From positions 62,001 to 126,000 of the forward strand of contig JAFMBH010000002.1 in the NCBI GenBank assembly GCA_017858735.1: 64,000 nucleotides of DNA, written 5' to 3'. The notes below the pieces were generated by a model that ran no database searches, was not told the origin of the DNA, and was given only the letters and a program-made list of their open reading frames with translations. This document shows positions 9,356 through 18,405 of the stretch, in pieces (within the stretch, counting starts at the first letter, position 1; the number at the start of each line of letters is the position of its first letter). The stretch comes from Bacteroidota bacterium. Its GTDB lineage: Bacteria > Bacteroidota > Bacteroidia > Chitinophagales > Saprospiraceae. The translations under genes were made by a program, and so were the position numbers.

Positions 9356-10855
9356 ATGAAAAAATTTCAATTCCTCATTCTTCCTTTTTTATGCTGCTGT
9401 TTGTCCGCTTTTTCTCAAACAGAACTAAATAAATTAAATGAATTGACCTCCTTTATCGAAAAAGGAATGGCCGATTGGAAAATTCCAGGGCTGTCAGTTT
9501 CTGTCGTTAAAAATGGAAAAACGATTTATCAGAAGGGGTTTGGTTTGAAAAATATGTATTTGACGGAAGCAGTAAATGAGCATTCTATCTTTGGTATTTG
9601 TTCTACTACTAAGGCTATGACGGCATTAACTTTAGCTATGCTGGTCGATGAAAATAAACTGAATTGGAACGATCCTGTTGTCAAATATTTACCCCATTTC
9701 AAATTAGCTTCAGATGACTGGACTAATCAAATTCGGGTGAAGGATTTGCTAACACATAATGCAGGTCTGCCAAATCTCGATTTTTTATGGTATGCCAATA
9801 ACTTAGAGGTGAAAGAGATGATTCAGCGATTGAAATTTGTTAATCAGGCTTATCCTATCAGAGGAGGTTATACTTATCAAAATGTGATGTATGCCATTGC
9901 TGGAGAATTGGTTGAATCAATAAGTGGTATGCCTTGGACAACTTTTCTCCAACTAAGAGTTTTTGATCCATTAGATATGAAGGAATCCTTTCCTACCTAT
10001 AAATCTTCCCTGTTCTACAAAAACAGGATGTTTCCCCATTTTAGAATCTCAGATAAAATATCCCCCATTCCATATATGGTCATTGATCAGATAGCTCCTG
10101 CCGGAGCGGTTTGGTCGAGCGCACACGATATGGCTAAATGGATGCATTTCCTCCTCAATAAGGGCAAAATAAATGGTAGAGAATTAATTTCTGAAAATAA
10201 TTTTGACGAGTTATTTACCCCCCAAACGGTGATTCCACCAAAGGATTTTTATCCTACAACCAGTTTGACGCTGCCGACCTGGACTACTTACGGGTTAGGT
10301 TGGTTTCAACAAGATTATAGAGGCAAAACACTTCATTTTCATACAGGTAGTATCGATGGGAATATTGCCATTTTAGGCCTTCTACCCTCCGATAGTCTGG
10401 GTGTTTTTGTTTTAGGAAATCTAGATCATGCAGAATTGAGGCATGCTATTATGTTTAAGGTTTTAGACCTTTTAGGTGAAAATGTTGAAGGTTCAAGAGA
10501 TTGGAATGATGAAATTAAATCGCTTTACCAACAAATCGCAGATAGTAATAGGAAAGAGAATGTTCCTTATAATAAGAGGGATGAGAGGGGCAGTATAACC
10601 TCGTTTATAGGCACCTATTTCCATTCCCTTTATGGGAAAATTAAAGTAGAAAAAACAAAGGAAAATAAAGTGTTACTTCATCTAACCCCAATACTTACCT
10701 TAACACTCAACGCTATCAACGAAAAGGAATTTAATGGAAAATATCTTGATTTCTTTTGGTTTGATGATGAAAAAATAATTTTCGAATTAAGTTTAAATGG
10801 CAAAGATGTTTTGGCTCTAACTATAGGAAATCGGAAATGGATAAAAGAAAATTGA
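9356..10855 (+). CDS. Secreted serine hydrolase, beta-lactamase/PBP-C class
   Basis: The open frame begins at 9254 inside the previous gene, but the ATG at 9356 is followed by a clean signal peptide (FLILPFLCCCLSAFSQ), so I take that start; the product is 499 residues. It has the serine beta-lactamase/D-Ala-D-Ala-peptidase motifs: S-T-T-K (S83, K86), Y-Q-N (Y174) and H-T-G near residue 328. The C-terminal 110 residues form a separate beta-rich domain of the kind found after such hydrolases (DUF3471-like). Members act as esterases, D-amino peptidases or PBP-like enzymes; drug resistance should not be assumed. It starts 34 bp after the amidohydrolase stop and ends 2 bp from the convergent TonB receptor gene. 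Confidence 0.85.
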   Translation: MKKFQFLILPFLCCCLSAFSQTELNKLNELTSFIEKGMADWKIPGLSVSVVKNGKTIYQKGFGLKNMYLTEAVNEHSIFGICSTTKAMTALTLAMLVDENKLNWNDPVVKYLPHFKLASDDWTNQIRVKDLLTHNAGLPNLDFLWYANNLEVKEMIQRLKFVNQAYPIRGGYTYQNVMYAIAGELVESISGMPWTTFLQLRVFDPLDMKESFPTYKSSLFYKNRMFPHFRISDKISPIPYMVIDQIAPAGAVWSSAHDMAKWMHFLLNKGKINGRELISENNFDELFTPQTVIPPKDFYPTTSLTLPTWTTYGLGWFQQDYRGKTLHFHTGSIDGNIAILGLLPSDSLGVFVLGNLDHAELRHAIMFKVLDLLGENVEGSRDWNDEIKSLYQQIADSNRKENVPYNKRDERGSITSFIGTYFHSLYGKIKVEKTKENKVLLHLTPILTLTLNAINEKEFNGKYLDFFWFDDEKIIFELSLNGKDVLALTIGNRKWIKEN

Positions 10856-10857
10856 GC

Positions 10858-12666
10858 TTATAAATTAAATTTTATACCTGCTCTTACCCATTTTCCCGGC
10901 ATGGGAACGGTGCCAATTTCTCTGTATTCCAGATCAAAAAAATTGGTTATCTGGAGGAAGGTATTGAATGACTTTCCCCAGGATCTGTTGGCTTGAACGT
11001 CCGTTAAAAAGGTAGATTTTTCATTGTTTATCCGCTGAAAGTATCGGAAAGCGGTAGTTGCCTGAATCTTTCCGGGTAGATTAAAGGCAATTATGGCACT
11101 ACTCTGGTACTTAAGATTTTCAAAAATATATCGGGATTGATACCCTGGAATCAGCTCCATATCAGCTTGCAACCAGGCATAATTCAGCTGAATTGAATGA
11201 ATCAATCCGCGTTGAAAGTCATATTTAAAAGTAAGTTCTGCCCCCCTGGTCATTACATTCAGGTAATTCTCAGGTTTCCATTTTTCTGCATTGGAAATTC
11301 GAACCCATTCAATTATTCTGGAAGCATCGCGATGAAAAATGGAGGCCGTCAAATGCGCGTTTCCTTTATCGAAACGACCACCCATTTCATAAGTCCATGC
11401 CGATTCCGGGAGTAAAGTTATGTTTCCAATATTGGAAGGACCCACATAATATAAATCGGTATAAGTAGGCACTCTAAACGACCTGGCAAGATTCGAGAAT
11501 ACGGAAAAATGATCATTTTGAGTATAACTTACGTCTATACCCGGATAGAATTTCAATCCATAATCATTCATATAATGATTAAATATGCCAGGGTTAACCT
11601 GGAATTTTCCCAGGGTAATTCTCTCCTCCAGATAAATTCCCACGTGATCGCGAAAATGATTACCCAGATTATTGCTCTCTATTTGTTCCCGGCGTATTTC
11701 AAATCCAATAGCACCAATACCTAAAGCATTATTAAGTTGAAAATTGCCCTCCAATCCACTAACTTTTGTATTGTGAATATTTTTGTAAAAAGAAGGATTT
11801 TGCCTTAGATAAATGTAAATATCCTGGTGATCTCTGTGATAGGCATTAAAATTGAACCTTCCCCAGTCTTTTTCCAGTTTGTAAGCGATAGAAAACATCA
11901 TGGTTTGGGTCTCTTCGTATTGATCTTTTGCATTTTCATTCGCATAAAAACCATTTGCACCAAAAGCCTTATTATTGAATCCCGCCAAAATACGCAAGGT
12001 ACCTTGAGCTAAGGATAATTGAGATTGATAAAGAATATTTTGCTGCTTAAAATCGGTGTTATATCTGTAACCATCCCCTTCACTAAAACCACCCGAAACA
12101 GATTGCTTCCATTTTCCGAAGGGCAAACTAAGGGATACATCGGCTCTTTTTAATCCATATTCACCTAAAGAGACCGTGCCGGATAGTTGATTTTTATCGG
12201 GTACTTTGGTAATAATATTAACAGCGCCAGCAAAGGCATTTGGGCCATAAATTCTGGTTCCCGGACCTTTTAAGACTTCAATCCGTTCGATTTGTTCCGG
12301 TTGAAGAACCAAATTCAACAAATGATGACCAGTTTGAGGGTCACTCAACTTAATGCCATTGATGAGGACCAGGCTTTGGTCAAAAGATCCTCCTCTGATT
12401 GACAAATCTGCCTGAACGCCCTGAGGTCCGCGCTGTCTGACATCCAAGCCAGGTAAATAAGAAAGAATTTCAGCTATTTGGTTAGCTGGCAAACGGCTAA
12501 TGTCCTCTTTAGAAAGCAATTGTATCGTTCTGGCCGACTTGGAAAATAGGGTAGCCAACCGGTCTGCCATAATTTCTACCTGGTTGAGAGAAATTAAAGT
12601 ATCAGATTGCCCCCACATATTTTGAGAAATAAACGATATTGTCAGCAAAATATTAATTAACTTCAT
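10858..12666 (-). CDS. TonB-dependent receptor, BtuB/CirA type
   Basis: The 602-residue outer-membrane protein has a signal peptide (1-19, ending MWGQ). A TonB-box-like stretch and plug domain follow (about 30-150), with the plug signatures LPGLDVRQRG, LSIRGGSFDQ and IERIEVLKGPGTRIYG. The rest alternates short polar and aromatic strands typical of a 22-strand barrel and ends in a hydrophobic C-terminal residue pair (FNL). Its short size and lack of a carboxypeptidase-like N-terminal extension resemble vitamin B12 or siderophore receptors rather than SusC. No cobalamin riboswitch was seen upstream (12667-12727), so the ligand is unknown. It is divergent from the PLP-enzyme gene. Confidence 0.87.
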   Translation of the reverse strand: MKLINILLTISFISQNMWGQSDTLISLNQVEIMADRLATLFSKSARTIQLLSKEDISRLPANQIAEILSYLPGLDVRQRGPQGVQADLSIRGGSFDQSLVLINGIKLSDPQTGHHLLNLVLQPEQIERIEVLKGPGTRIYGPNAFAGAVNIITKVPDKNQLSGTVSLGEYGLKRADVSLSLPFGKWKQSVSGGFSEGDGYRYNTDFKQQNILYQSQLSLAQGTLRILAGFNNKAFGANGFYANENAKDQYEETQTMMFSIAYKLEKDWGRFNFNAYHRDHQDIYIYLRQNPSFYKNIHNTKVSGLEGNFQLNNALGIGAIGFEIRREQIESNNLGNHFRDHVGIYLEERITLGKFQVNPGIFNHYMNDYGLKFYPGIDVSYTQNDHFSVFSNLARSFRVPTYTDLYYVGPSNIGNITLLPESAWTYEMGGRFDKGNAHLTASIFHRDASRIIEWVRISNAEKWKPENYLNVMTRGAELTFKYDFQRGLIHSIQLNYAWLQADMELIPGYQSRYIFENLKYQSSAIIAFNLPGKIQATTAFRYFQRINNEKSTFLTDVQANRSWGKSFNTFLQITNFFDLEYREIGTVPMPGKWVRAGIKFNL

Positions 12667-12727
12667 TTTATTGGTTTAAGCGCTAAAATTAGGCAAACAA
12701 ACGCAATGATTATCAAAAAGCGAAATA

Positions 12728-13942
12728 ATGAATGTAAGCTTTAGGTCAAATTTTCCCTCTCTTCAGGGAACAATGAAGAACGGTGCCCCTTATGTGTTTA
12801 TGGACGGCCCCGCAGGAACACAAGTGCCCGCTCAAGTAATAAACGCTATTTCAGGTTATTACTTGCATAAAAATGCCAATTCGCATGGGCAGTTTATAAC
12901 ATCATCACTAACCGATGCCGTGGTAGATGAAACCAGAGCGACCATGGCCTGTTTTTTAGGCGCAAATCATGGGGGAGAAATTTCTTTAGGAGCCAACATG
13001 ACGAGTTTAGCCTTTTCCCTTTCCCGCGCCTTTGCCCGCTTATTTCAACCCGGCGATGAGGTGTTGATTACTCAACTGGATCACGAAGGAAACAGAGGAC
13101 CGTGGCTCGCCCTTCGCGAAAGGGGTATTATCGTTAGGGAGGTTCGGCTTTTACCCGAAGGACGACTTGATTATGAAGATTTTGAATCTAAAATAAATGA
13201 ACGTACCAGATTGGTAGCAGTAGGATTTTCGTCTAATATTTTAGGCACGGTCAATGATTTAAAAAAAATAAGAGATCTTAGTCATCAGGTGGGGGCCTGG
13301 CTTTTAGTCGATGCCGTCCATGGGGCACCACACTTTAGCTTGGATGTCAAAGCGTTGGATTGTGATTTTTTACTATGTTCTGCCTATAAATTCTATGGCC
13401 CTCATGTAGGTATTCTTTACGCAAGAGAAGGTCTGCTAGATCGATTACCAACGGATAGATTGCGCACTGCTGGTCAGGTAGCACCTGATTCCATTGAAAC
13501 GGGAACGCCCAATTTTGCCGCCTTTGCTGGTGTTTCTGCCGCAGTAAATTTTCTGGAAAGCCAGGGTTCAGGGCAAACTAAAAGAGAGCGGTTGGTTAGT
13601 GCTATGGAAATGATTCATGAGCACGAAAAGGGGTTATTTATAAAATTATATCGCGGATTGGAAGCCATGGAGGGCATTCAGTTATGGGGTTTACCTCCGG
13701 ATATCATTGATAGAGCGCCGACCTTATCATTCAGTGTGTTAAATGAAAAACCTGATCATTTTTGTAGTTATTTAGGGGAAAATGGTGTTTTTGCCTGGAA
13801 CGGTCATTTCTACGCTTTGAGAACCGTGGAAATATTAGGCTTAAGAGCAAAAGACGGTGTGGTAAGAATGGGTATTTCCGCCTATACATCCTCTGATGAA
13901 GTAGATAAAGTGCTGGAAATTGTCAAAAAAAGGGTTTGTTAG
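12728..13942 (+). CDS. Cysteine desulfurase-like PLP enzyme, VC1184 type
   Basis: This is a 404-residue class V aminotransferase-fold protein. PLP-site residues are visible: the Schiff-base Lys in SAYKFYGPH (K221), the Asp/His in DAVHGAPH (D195, H198) and H119 in LDHEGN. The opening MDGPAGTQVP matches the VC1184-like group (TIGR01976). True SufS/IscS enzymes have a catalytic Cys on a C-terminal loop; the corresponding region here (GVFAWNGHFYALR) has none, so cysteine desulfuration is doubtful and the reaction is unknown. Neither suf nor isc genes are nearby. The sigma factor gene follows after 60 bp or more. Confidence 0.82.
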   Translation: MNVSFRSNFPSLQGTMKNGAPYVFMDGPAGTQVPAQVINAISGYYLHKNANSHGQFITSSLTDAVVDETRATMACFLGANHGGEISLGANMTSLAFSLSRAFARLFQPGDEVLITQLDHEGNRGPWLALRERGIIVREVRLLPEGRLDYEDFESKINERTRLVAVGFSSNILGTVNDLKKIRDLSHQVGAWLLVDAVHGAPHFSLDVKALDCDFLLCSAYKFYGPHVGILYAREGLLDRLPTDRLRTAGQVAPDSIETGTPNFAAFAGVSAAVNFLESQGSGQTKRERLVSAMEMIHEHEKGLFIKLYRGLEAMEGIQLWGLPPDIIDRAPTLSFSVLNEKPDHFCSYLGENGVFAWNGHFYALRTVEILGLRAKDGVVRMGISAYTSSDEVDKVLEIVKKRVC

Positions 13943-14015
13943 TAAAATTTTTCAAAAAAAGGAAACTTTTAGGGGTATTTTTTCGTATATATAGGTATTG
14001 TAAATGAATAACCCC

Positions 14016-14879
14016 ATGCGACAGTTAAAAATTACTAATAAAATTACCAACAGAGAAAGTCTCTCTCTTGAAAAATATCTACAGGATATTTCTAAAATTC
14101 CTATGTTGGTTGGCGATGATGAAATTAAGTTGGCTCAACGAATTAGGGAAAATGACGAAGAGGCTTTAAATCAACTGATTAGGTCAAATCTTCGTTTCGT
14201 CGTTTCTGTGTCTAAACAATATCAAAATCAGGGACTTTCTTTAAGTGACTTGATTAACGAAGGAAATGTCGGCTTAATGAAGGCGGCAAAAAGGTTTGAT
14301 GAAACCAAAGGTTTTAAATTTATATCTTATGCCGTGTGGTGGATCAGACAGTCTATTCTTCAGGCTATCGTAGATCACTCAAGGATTGTTAGACTACCCC
14401 TCAATAAAGTGGGCACCTACAATAAAATTAACGAGGCGGTGCTCAATTTTATTCAGAAGTTTGAAAGGGAACCCAGTACCGATGAATTGGCGGCTATATT
14501 AGACATTTCTCCTAAGGATGTACTCAATATGCAGCGCAGTAATGCCAGACATATTTCCATGGATGCGCCAATTGGCCAGGAAGATAGCGAACTAACAATG
14601 CTTGAAACTATGCCCAATTTAGCGGAAAACGAGCCGGATAAAAATCTTATGGCGCAATCCATGAAGGAAGATTTAAAGGAAGGTCTGAGTATTTTGTCCG
14701 AAAAGGAAGTGGAAGTCATTTCTTCATATTATGGTCTCGATGGTCAAAAACCGCTGACTTTAGAGGAAATAGGTGAGTTTTTACAACTAACAAGAGAACG
14801 TGTGCGCCAAATTAAGGAAAGGGCTATACGACGATTAAGAAAATCCTATAATAGAAATGCCCTCAAATCATATCTTTAA
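14016..14879 (+). CDS. rpoD: Primary RNA polymerase sigma factor, sigma-70 family
   Basis: The frame opens at 14004, but Bacteroidota primary sigma factors characteristically begin MRQLKIT, which fits the Met at 14016 and gives 287 residues, the usual length. Region 1.2 (SLEKYLQDI) is followed by the highly conserved region 2 (NLRFVVSVSKQYQNQGL, then FISYAVWWIRQSI), region 3 and a region 4 helix-turn-helix (LTLEEIGEFLQLTRERVRQI). There is no large region 1.1 or non-conserved insert, as is normal in this phylum. This factor would read the TTTG/TAnnTTTG promoters of Bacteroidota. It appears to be transcribed alone. Confidence 0.95.
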   Translation: MRQLKITNKITNRESLSLEKYLQDISKIPMLVGDDEIKLAQRIRENDEEALNQLIRSNLRFVVSVSKQYQNQGLSLSDLINEGNVGLMKAAKRFDETKGFKFISYAVWWIRQSILQAIVDHSRIVRLPLNKVGTYNKINEAVLNFIQKFEREPSTDELAAILDISPKDVLNMQRSNARHISMDAPIGQEDSELTMLETMPNLAENEPDKNLMAQSMKEDLKEGLSILSEKEVEVISSYYGLDGQKPLTLEEIGEFLQLTRERVRQIKERAIRRLRKSYNRNALKSYL

Positions 14880-14957
14880 GGCTCATTCGCTTGTTTTTCT
14901 TCGTAAATCCTTTGCGTTAAATACCTTTTACGTATATTGTCCTTAAATTAAAATTAT

Positions 14958-15629
14958 ATGGGTTTATTAGCTCTGTCTGCGCTAATTCTTGTGGGTTCCG
15001 GCTTCATTTTGATGAGAAATAATCTCAGTGACTTAAAACCTGGGGTTAAAAAAATAGAGGAGATTTTTTTACAATTAGATCAGGCCGTTCCAATGAAACA
15101 AAGTGATTTGGCTCCATTGGGTGAAATTAATATTGAACTTCTTTCGGCCAATGAATTAAAAGGTGCCGCCAAATCAAAGGTGTCTGGTATCGAAACAGGT
15201 ATCATAGCCACCCTTTTTGAAGAAGCCGGAATCGCTTTCGCTTTTAAAAAATTTGGAGCTGCTGACTTTAAAGCTATGGTGGTCGCAAAAGATAAAAATC
15301 ATGTGTATAGATTTTTATTCAAATCAAATGAAATTGAAATAGTGATTGATAGTCAGGCATTAGGCGTTTTTCTAATGGATGAAAAAGTTCTCAAAGGAGT
15401 TAGAACAGGCGCTACTCTGTTATATTTTAAAGAACAACCTTCTCAAGGTAGCAGCCTCTATATTCAAGATAAAGAAATGGTTTTGTTTCCTAAAGATATA
15501 TTTAAGGACGCCAAACAAATGTCAAAGAGAGCTTTCGTAGTGCTAAATCAATCTATATCAGTAGAAGAACAAGCAACGATTCTGGCTATGAGTATGATTT
15601 TATTCTGGAAGGAAAAATGGAAAATTTAA
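14958..15629 (+). CDS. Membrane-anchored protein of unknown function
   Basis: I do not recognise this 223-residue protein. It starts with one strongly hydrophobic segment (about 1-19, LLALSALILVGSGFILM) ending before charged residues, so it probably has a single N-terminal anchor with the rest in one compartment. The soluble part is a mix of beta strands and short helices with no cysteines and no obvious catalytic motif. Its stop is 13 bp before the start of the next small gene, so the two are probably co-transcribed. Base composition and codon use look like those of the neighbours, which argues against recent transfer. Confidence 0.7.
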   Translation: MGLLALSALILVGSGFILMRNNLSDLKPGVKKIEEIFLQLDQAVPMKQSDLAPLGEINIELLSANELKGAAKSKVSGIETGIIATLFEEAGIAFAFKKFGAADFKAMVVAKDKNHVYRFLFKSNEIEIVIDSQALGVFLMDEKVLKGVRTGATLLYFKEQPSQGSSLYIQDKEMVLFPKDIFKDAKQMSKRAFVVLNQSISVEEQATILAMSMILFWKEKWKI

Positions 15630-15642
15630 TTTAAAGCCTACC

Positions 15643-16056
15643 ATGGATTTTATAAGAAAAATTACCCTTATTTTATACAGATTTAGAGAGCGTGGATTAG
15701 AAATATTCCTATTGGATGCCGATGATTCTCCATCTTTATCCCTTCCTCAGGAAGATAAAGGTTCTTTTCTCTCTGATAAATTTAAGGGTCAGGCAACACT
15801 CATATCTAATGATATACATGAATCTGGGGTAGAAGAAGAAACCTGGGCTTTAGAAATAGAGGAGGAGGATATCCCTTCTTTAAAATGGTTGCTTTATGAG
15901 GATGCAAAAAATATTTCCGATAAGTTTATTTCCGATGAAACAGGAACTTATCTTAGGGTGAAGGATGCATTAAAAAAAGTAATGCCTCAACAATATAAAT
16001 GGATTAAAGAGTTAAAAGATGTCCTTTTAGATAGACATTCAGTAAGAGATATTTAA
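15643..16056 (+). CDS. Small acidic protein, possibly a degenerate Nudix-fold protein
   Basis: This 137-residue protein opens with a beta strand and turn (ITLILYRFRERGLEIFLL) that resembles the first hairpin of Nudix hydrolases in Bacteroidota, where 'YRFR..GLE.FL' is common. The Nudix box (G-x5-E-x7-REUxEE) is absent: the middle section is short and acidic (GVEEETWALEIEEEDIP). The C-terminus is helical and basic (MPQQYKWIKELKDVL). A Nudix-derived, non-catalytic protein is a weak inference; otherwise it is of unknown function. It follows the membrane-anchored unknown by 13 bp and ends 11 bp from the convergent cmk gene. Confidence 0.65.
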   Translation: MDFIRKITLILYRFRERGLEIFLLDADDSPSLSLPQEDKGSFLSDKFKGQATLISNDIHESGVEEETWALEIEEEDIPSLKWLLYEDAKNISDKFISDETGTYLRVKDALKKVMPQQYKWIKELKDVLLDRHSVRDI

Positions 16057-16067
16057 TTAATAAATTT

Positions 16068-16736
16068 TTATTTCATTCTTTTTTTAGCGAGCAATAAGCA
16101 TATTTCTAATTGTTCCTCTCTACTTAAATTACTGTTGTTTAGAACTATAGCATCCTCTGCTCTCAAAAGAGGGCTGTCCGTTCTGGTAGAATCAATGTAA
16201 TCTCTCAAAAAAAGATTTCTTCTGATGTCAGGAAGAGAAACGTGGGCGTTTTTTGAGATAAGATCAAGATATCTGCGGTTGACCCTAACCTCAATATCTG
16301 CTGTAAGAAATATTTTCAATACGGCATTAGGGAAAACCACAGTGCCTATGTCTCTTCCATCCATAATGAGATTATTATGCGAAGACATTTGTCTTTGTTG
16401 TTCCACCATGGCCGTTCTCACGCTGGAAATGGCAGCAACCTTACTTACCATTTCAGCTACAGCCATGTCTCTGATATCTAAGCTAATATCTTCACCATTC
16501 AGGAAAGTTAAATTACCATTTGGAGAAGGCTCCAGGGTTATATTAATGCGCTGCAAAGCATTGAGTATTTCGTTAGGCTGATGAATAGAAACCTCATTTT
16601 TCAAAAAATAATACGTTACAGCTCTGTACATAGCGCCGGAATCTACAAATAAGCATTGGAGTGATTCTGCCATTGCTTTGGCTAAAGTTGATTTTCCGCA
16701 GGATGAAAATCCATCAATTGCTATACTTATGCCCAT
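16068..16736 (-). CDS. cmk: Cytidylate kinase
   Basis: CMP/dCMP kinase transfers the gamma phosphate of ATP to CMP in pyrimidine nucleotide salvage. The 222-residue protein is full length for the family. It has the P-loop GFSSCGKST (9-17), the substrate-site segment DSGAMYRAVTYY, the central MDGRDIGTVVFP and the LID-region basic cluster RVNRRYLDL. The CMP-specific insert between strands 2 and 3 is present (about 45-85). It converges with the small Nudix-like gene, and a hairpin at 16758-16794 separates it from the DUF2795 gene upstream, so it probably has its own promoter. Confidence 0.95.
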   Translation of the reverse strand: MGISIAIDGFSSCGKSTLAKAMAESLQCLFVDSGAMYRAVTYYFLKNEVSIHQPNEILNALQRINITLEPSPNGNLTFLNGEDISLDIRDMAVAEMVSKVAAISSVRTAMVEQQRQMSSHNNLIMDGRDIGTVVFPNAVLKIFLTADIEVRVNRRYLDLISKNAHVSLPDIRRNLFLRDYIDSTRTDSPLLRAEDAIVLNNSNLSREEQLEICLLLAKKRMK

Positions 16737-16757
16737 GGTGAAAAATTCAAGATATAA

Positions 16758-16794
16758 AAAAAGAGGCTCATTCCATTTTGAATAGCCTCTTTTT
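16758..16794 (-). terminator. Intrinsic terminator downstream of the DUF2795 gene
   Basis: Arms 16758-16768 and 16784-16794 are perfectly complementary over 11 bp (core AGAGGCT/AGCCTCT). The stem can extend by 4 bp across a bulged C. Runs of A on the left and T on the right give a U-tract in either direction. It lies 20 bp after the DUF2795 stop and before the cmk start on the minus strand. Confidence 0.8.
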
Positions 16795-16814
16795 GGTATT
16801 ATGTTACAATAAAA

Positions 16815-17036
16815 TTAATATTCGTCCTCATTAAATAAAAAGTCATCTTTCCTTGGGTAATCAGGCCAAATATCTTCAATTCCTTCATATATTTCACCTT
16901 CGTCCTCCATTTGCTGTAAGTTCTCAATCACCTCAATAGGTGCACCGGAACGAATAGCATAATCAATTAATTCATCGCGAGTGGCAGGCCAAGGTGCTTC
17001 CTCCAGGTGATAAGCGAGTTCTAAAGTCCAGTACAT
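16815..17036 (-). CDS. DUF2795 family small acidic protein
   Basis: This 73-residue protein is strongly acidic, with an aromatic N-terminus (MYWTLELAYHLEEAPWPATR) and an acidic tail (DDFLFNEDEY). The central part (RDELIDYAIRSGAPIEVIENL) matches the DUF2795 helical core, which is very conserved across Bacteroidota. The function is unknown. The gene has its own terminator and sits between queA and cmk on the same strand, about 78 bp downstream of queA, so it may be expressed on its own. The short length and high conservation suggest a partner-binding role, but that is speculation. Confidence 0.88.
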   Translation of the reverse strand: MYWTLELAYHLEEAPWPATRDELIDYAIRSGAPIEVIENLQQMEDEGEIYEGIEDIWPDYPRKDDFLFNEDEY

Positions 17037-17114
17037 AATATTTTGGTTTAATTCAATTTAATGAAAAATAATTTGCTCTTCCACAAAAGTAAGAAAATCT
17101 ATACTTTTGGATAA

Positions 17115-18194
17115 TTACTTAATAAACATAGCATCACCGTAACTGAAAAGTCTATAATCTTCCTTGAGTGCTTCTTCGTAGGCGTGCATTATAAGTTCAT
17201 GACCACCGAAAGCGGCGACCATAATAAGCAAGCTTGATTTTGGAAGATGAAAATTTGAGATCAGGCTATCCGCAATATTGAAATCGAAAGGAGGAAATAT
17301 GAACTTATTAGTCCAGCCTGACTCAACGGTCTTGAGTTGACCATCTGCTGAAACGGCTGATTCTACCGCACGCAAGGAGGTGGTACCAATAGCACATACC
17401 TTATTTCTGCTCGTTCTTTCTTTATTCTTGGCTACATTAACCTTATTCACCGTTTCTGGTGGAACTCTGTAAAACTCAGCATCCATTTTGTGCTTGGATA
17501 AATCCTCTACGTCAATAGTTCGGAAAGTACCCAAACCAAGATGGAGGGTGATGGGTGCAAATTCCACCCCTTTTATTTCCATACGTTTCATCAATTCTTT
17601 GCTGAAATGCATGCCGGCAGTGGGGGCCGCGACCGCGCCGATATCTTTAGCGAAAATAGTTTGATACCATTCCCTGTCCCCTGCTTCACATGGTCTGTTT
17701 ATATATTTCGGCAGGGGAGTATTGCCCAGAAAATTAAGGGCTTCCTGAAATTCGTCGTCTGTACCATCAAATAAAAAACGTATGGTTCTGCCGCGCGAAG
17801 TGGTGTTGTCAACCACTTCAGCTATGAGAACATCATTGTCATCATCATCGCTAAAGTATAACTTATTACCAACGCGGATTTTTCTGGCAGGATCAACCAG
17901 CACGTCCCATAAGTGAGTGTCATGATTGAGTTCTCTTAATAGAAAAACTTCAATTTTTGCCCCTGTTTTTTCCTTTCTGCCGTACAATCTGGCAGGAAAA
18001 ACTTTGGTATTATTGTATAGCAGGACATCTCCCTCGTCAAAATAGTCAATCAAATCTTTGAATATTTTGTGTTCGATTTTACCTGTTTTTCTGTCAATCA
18101 CCATCAATCTGGATTCATCGCGATTTGGGGCAGGGTAGGAGGCAACTTGGGTTTCGGTATAATCAAAACTAAATTGGGATAGTTTGGTTCGCAT
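17115..18194 (-). CDS. queA: tRNA preQ1(34) S-adenosylmethionine ribosyltransferase-isomerase
   Basis: QueA transfers and isomerises the ribose of AdoMet onto preQ1 in tRNA, forming epoxyqueuosine. The 359-residue protein is close to the usual length. Family signatures are visible in order: [13 protein letters not shown] near the start, [18 protein letters not shown], the AAPTAGMHF segment, [14 protein letters not shown] and the C-terminal [20 protein letters not shown] short acidic stretch (about 122-128, DDDDND) is a modest insertion. No other queuosine gene is in the window. A TAnnTTTG element lies 25 bp upstream on its strand. Confidence 0.96.
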   Translation of the reverse strand: MRTKLSQFSFDYTETQVASYPAPNRDESRLMVIDRKTGKIEHKIFKDLIDYFDEGDVLLYNNTKVFPARLYGRKEKTGAKIEVFLLRELNHDTHLWDVLVDPARKIRVGNKLYFSDDDDNDVLIAEVVDNTTSRGRTIRFLFDGTDDEFQEALNFLGNTPLPKYINRPCEAGDREWYQTIFAKDIGAVAAPTAGMHFSKELMKRMEIKGVEFAPITLHLGLGTFRTIDVEDLSKHKMDAEFYRVPPETVNKVNVAKNKERTSRNKVCAIGTTSLRAVESAVSADGQLKTVESGWTNKFIFPPFDFNIADSLISNFHLPKSSLLIMVAAFGGHELIMHAYEEALKEDYRLFSYGDAMFIK

Positions 18195-18219
18195 GAAACG
18201 GTTTTTGACTTTTGGTGTG

Positions 18220-18227
18220 CAAAATTA
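18220..18227 (-). promoter_or_regulatory. Candidate -7 promoter element for queA
   Basis: On the minus strand the sequence reads TAATTTTG, an exact match to the Bacteroidota TAnnTTTG element, 25 bp upstream of the queA start. No good TTTG -33 element is visible at the expected distance, so this is a weak call. Confidence 0.35.
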
Positions 18228-18366
18228 ACATTTTTAATCAATTTATACTAACGCTTAAGAAAAAAAAATAGTTTGATTTATTTTCAAAAAAAATGATTTC
18301 AGTTGAATTTTATAGATTAATTATTATCGTTCATCTAAACTAATGCATTTATAATATTTCCCAACG

Positions 18367-18374
18367 TACCTTTG
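18367..18374 (+). promoter_or_regulatory. Candidate -7 promoter element for the ABC permease gene
   Basis: TACCTTTG matches the TAnnTTTG element and lies 31 bp before the permease ATG. The -33 region is poorly matched. Position and match support a promoter, but it is not proven. Confidence 0.4.
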
Positions 18375-18405
18375 TAGTTTAACCATTTGGAGAAAAATAA
18401 ATGTT

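Noticed and set aside
10858..12666. Assignment of the TonB receptor as a vitamin B12 receptor
   Set aside because: No cobalamin riboswitch or cobalamin gene is near; only the family-level call is supported.
12728..13942. Calling the PLP enzyme SufS
   Set aside because: No suf genes are near, and the catalytic Cys is absent from the C-terminal loop.
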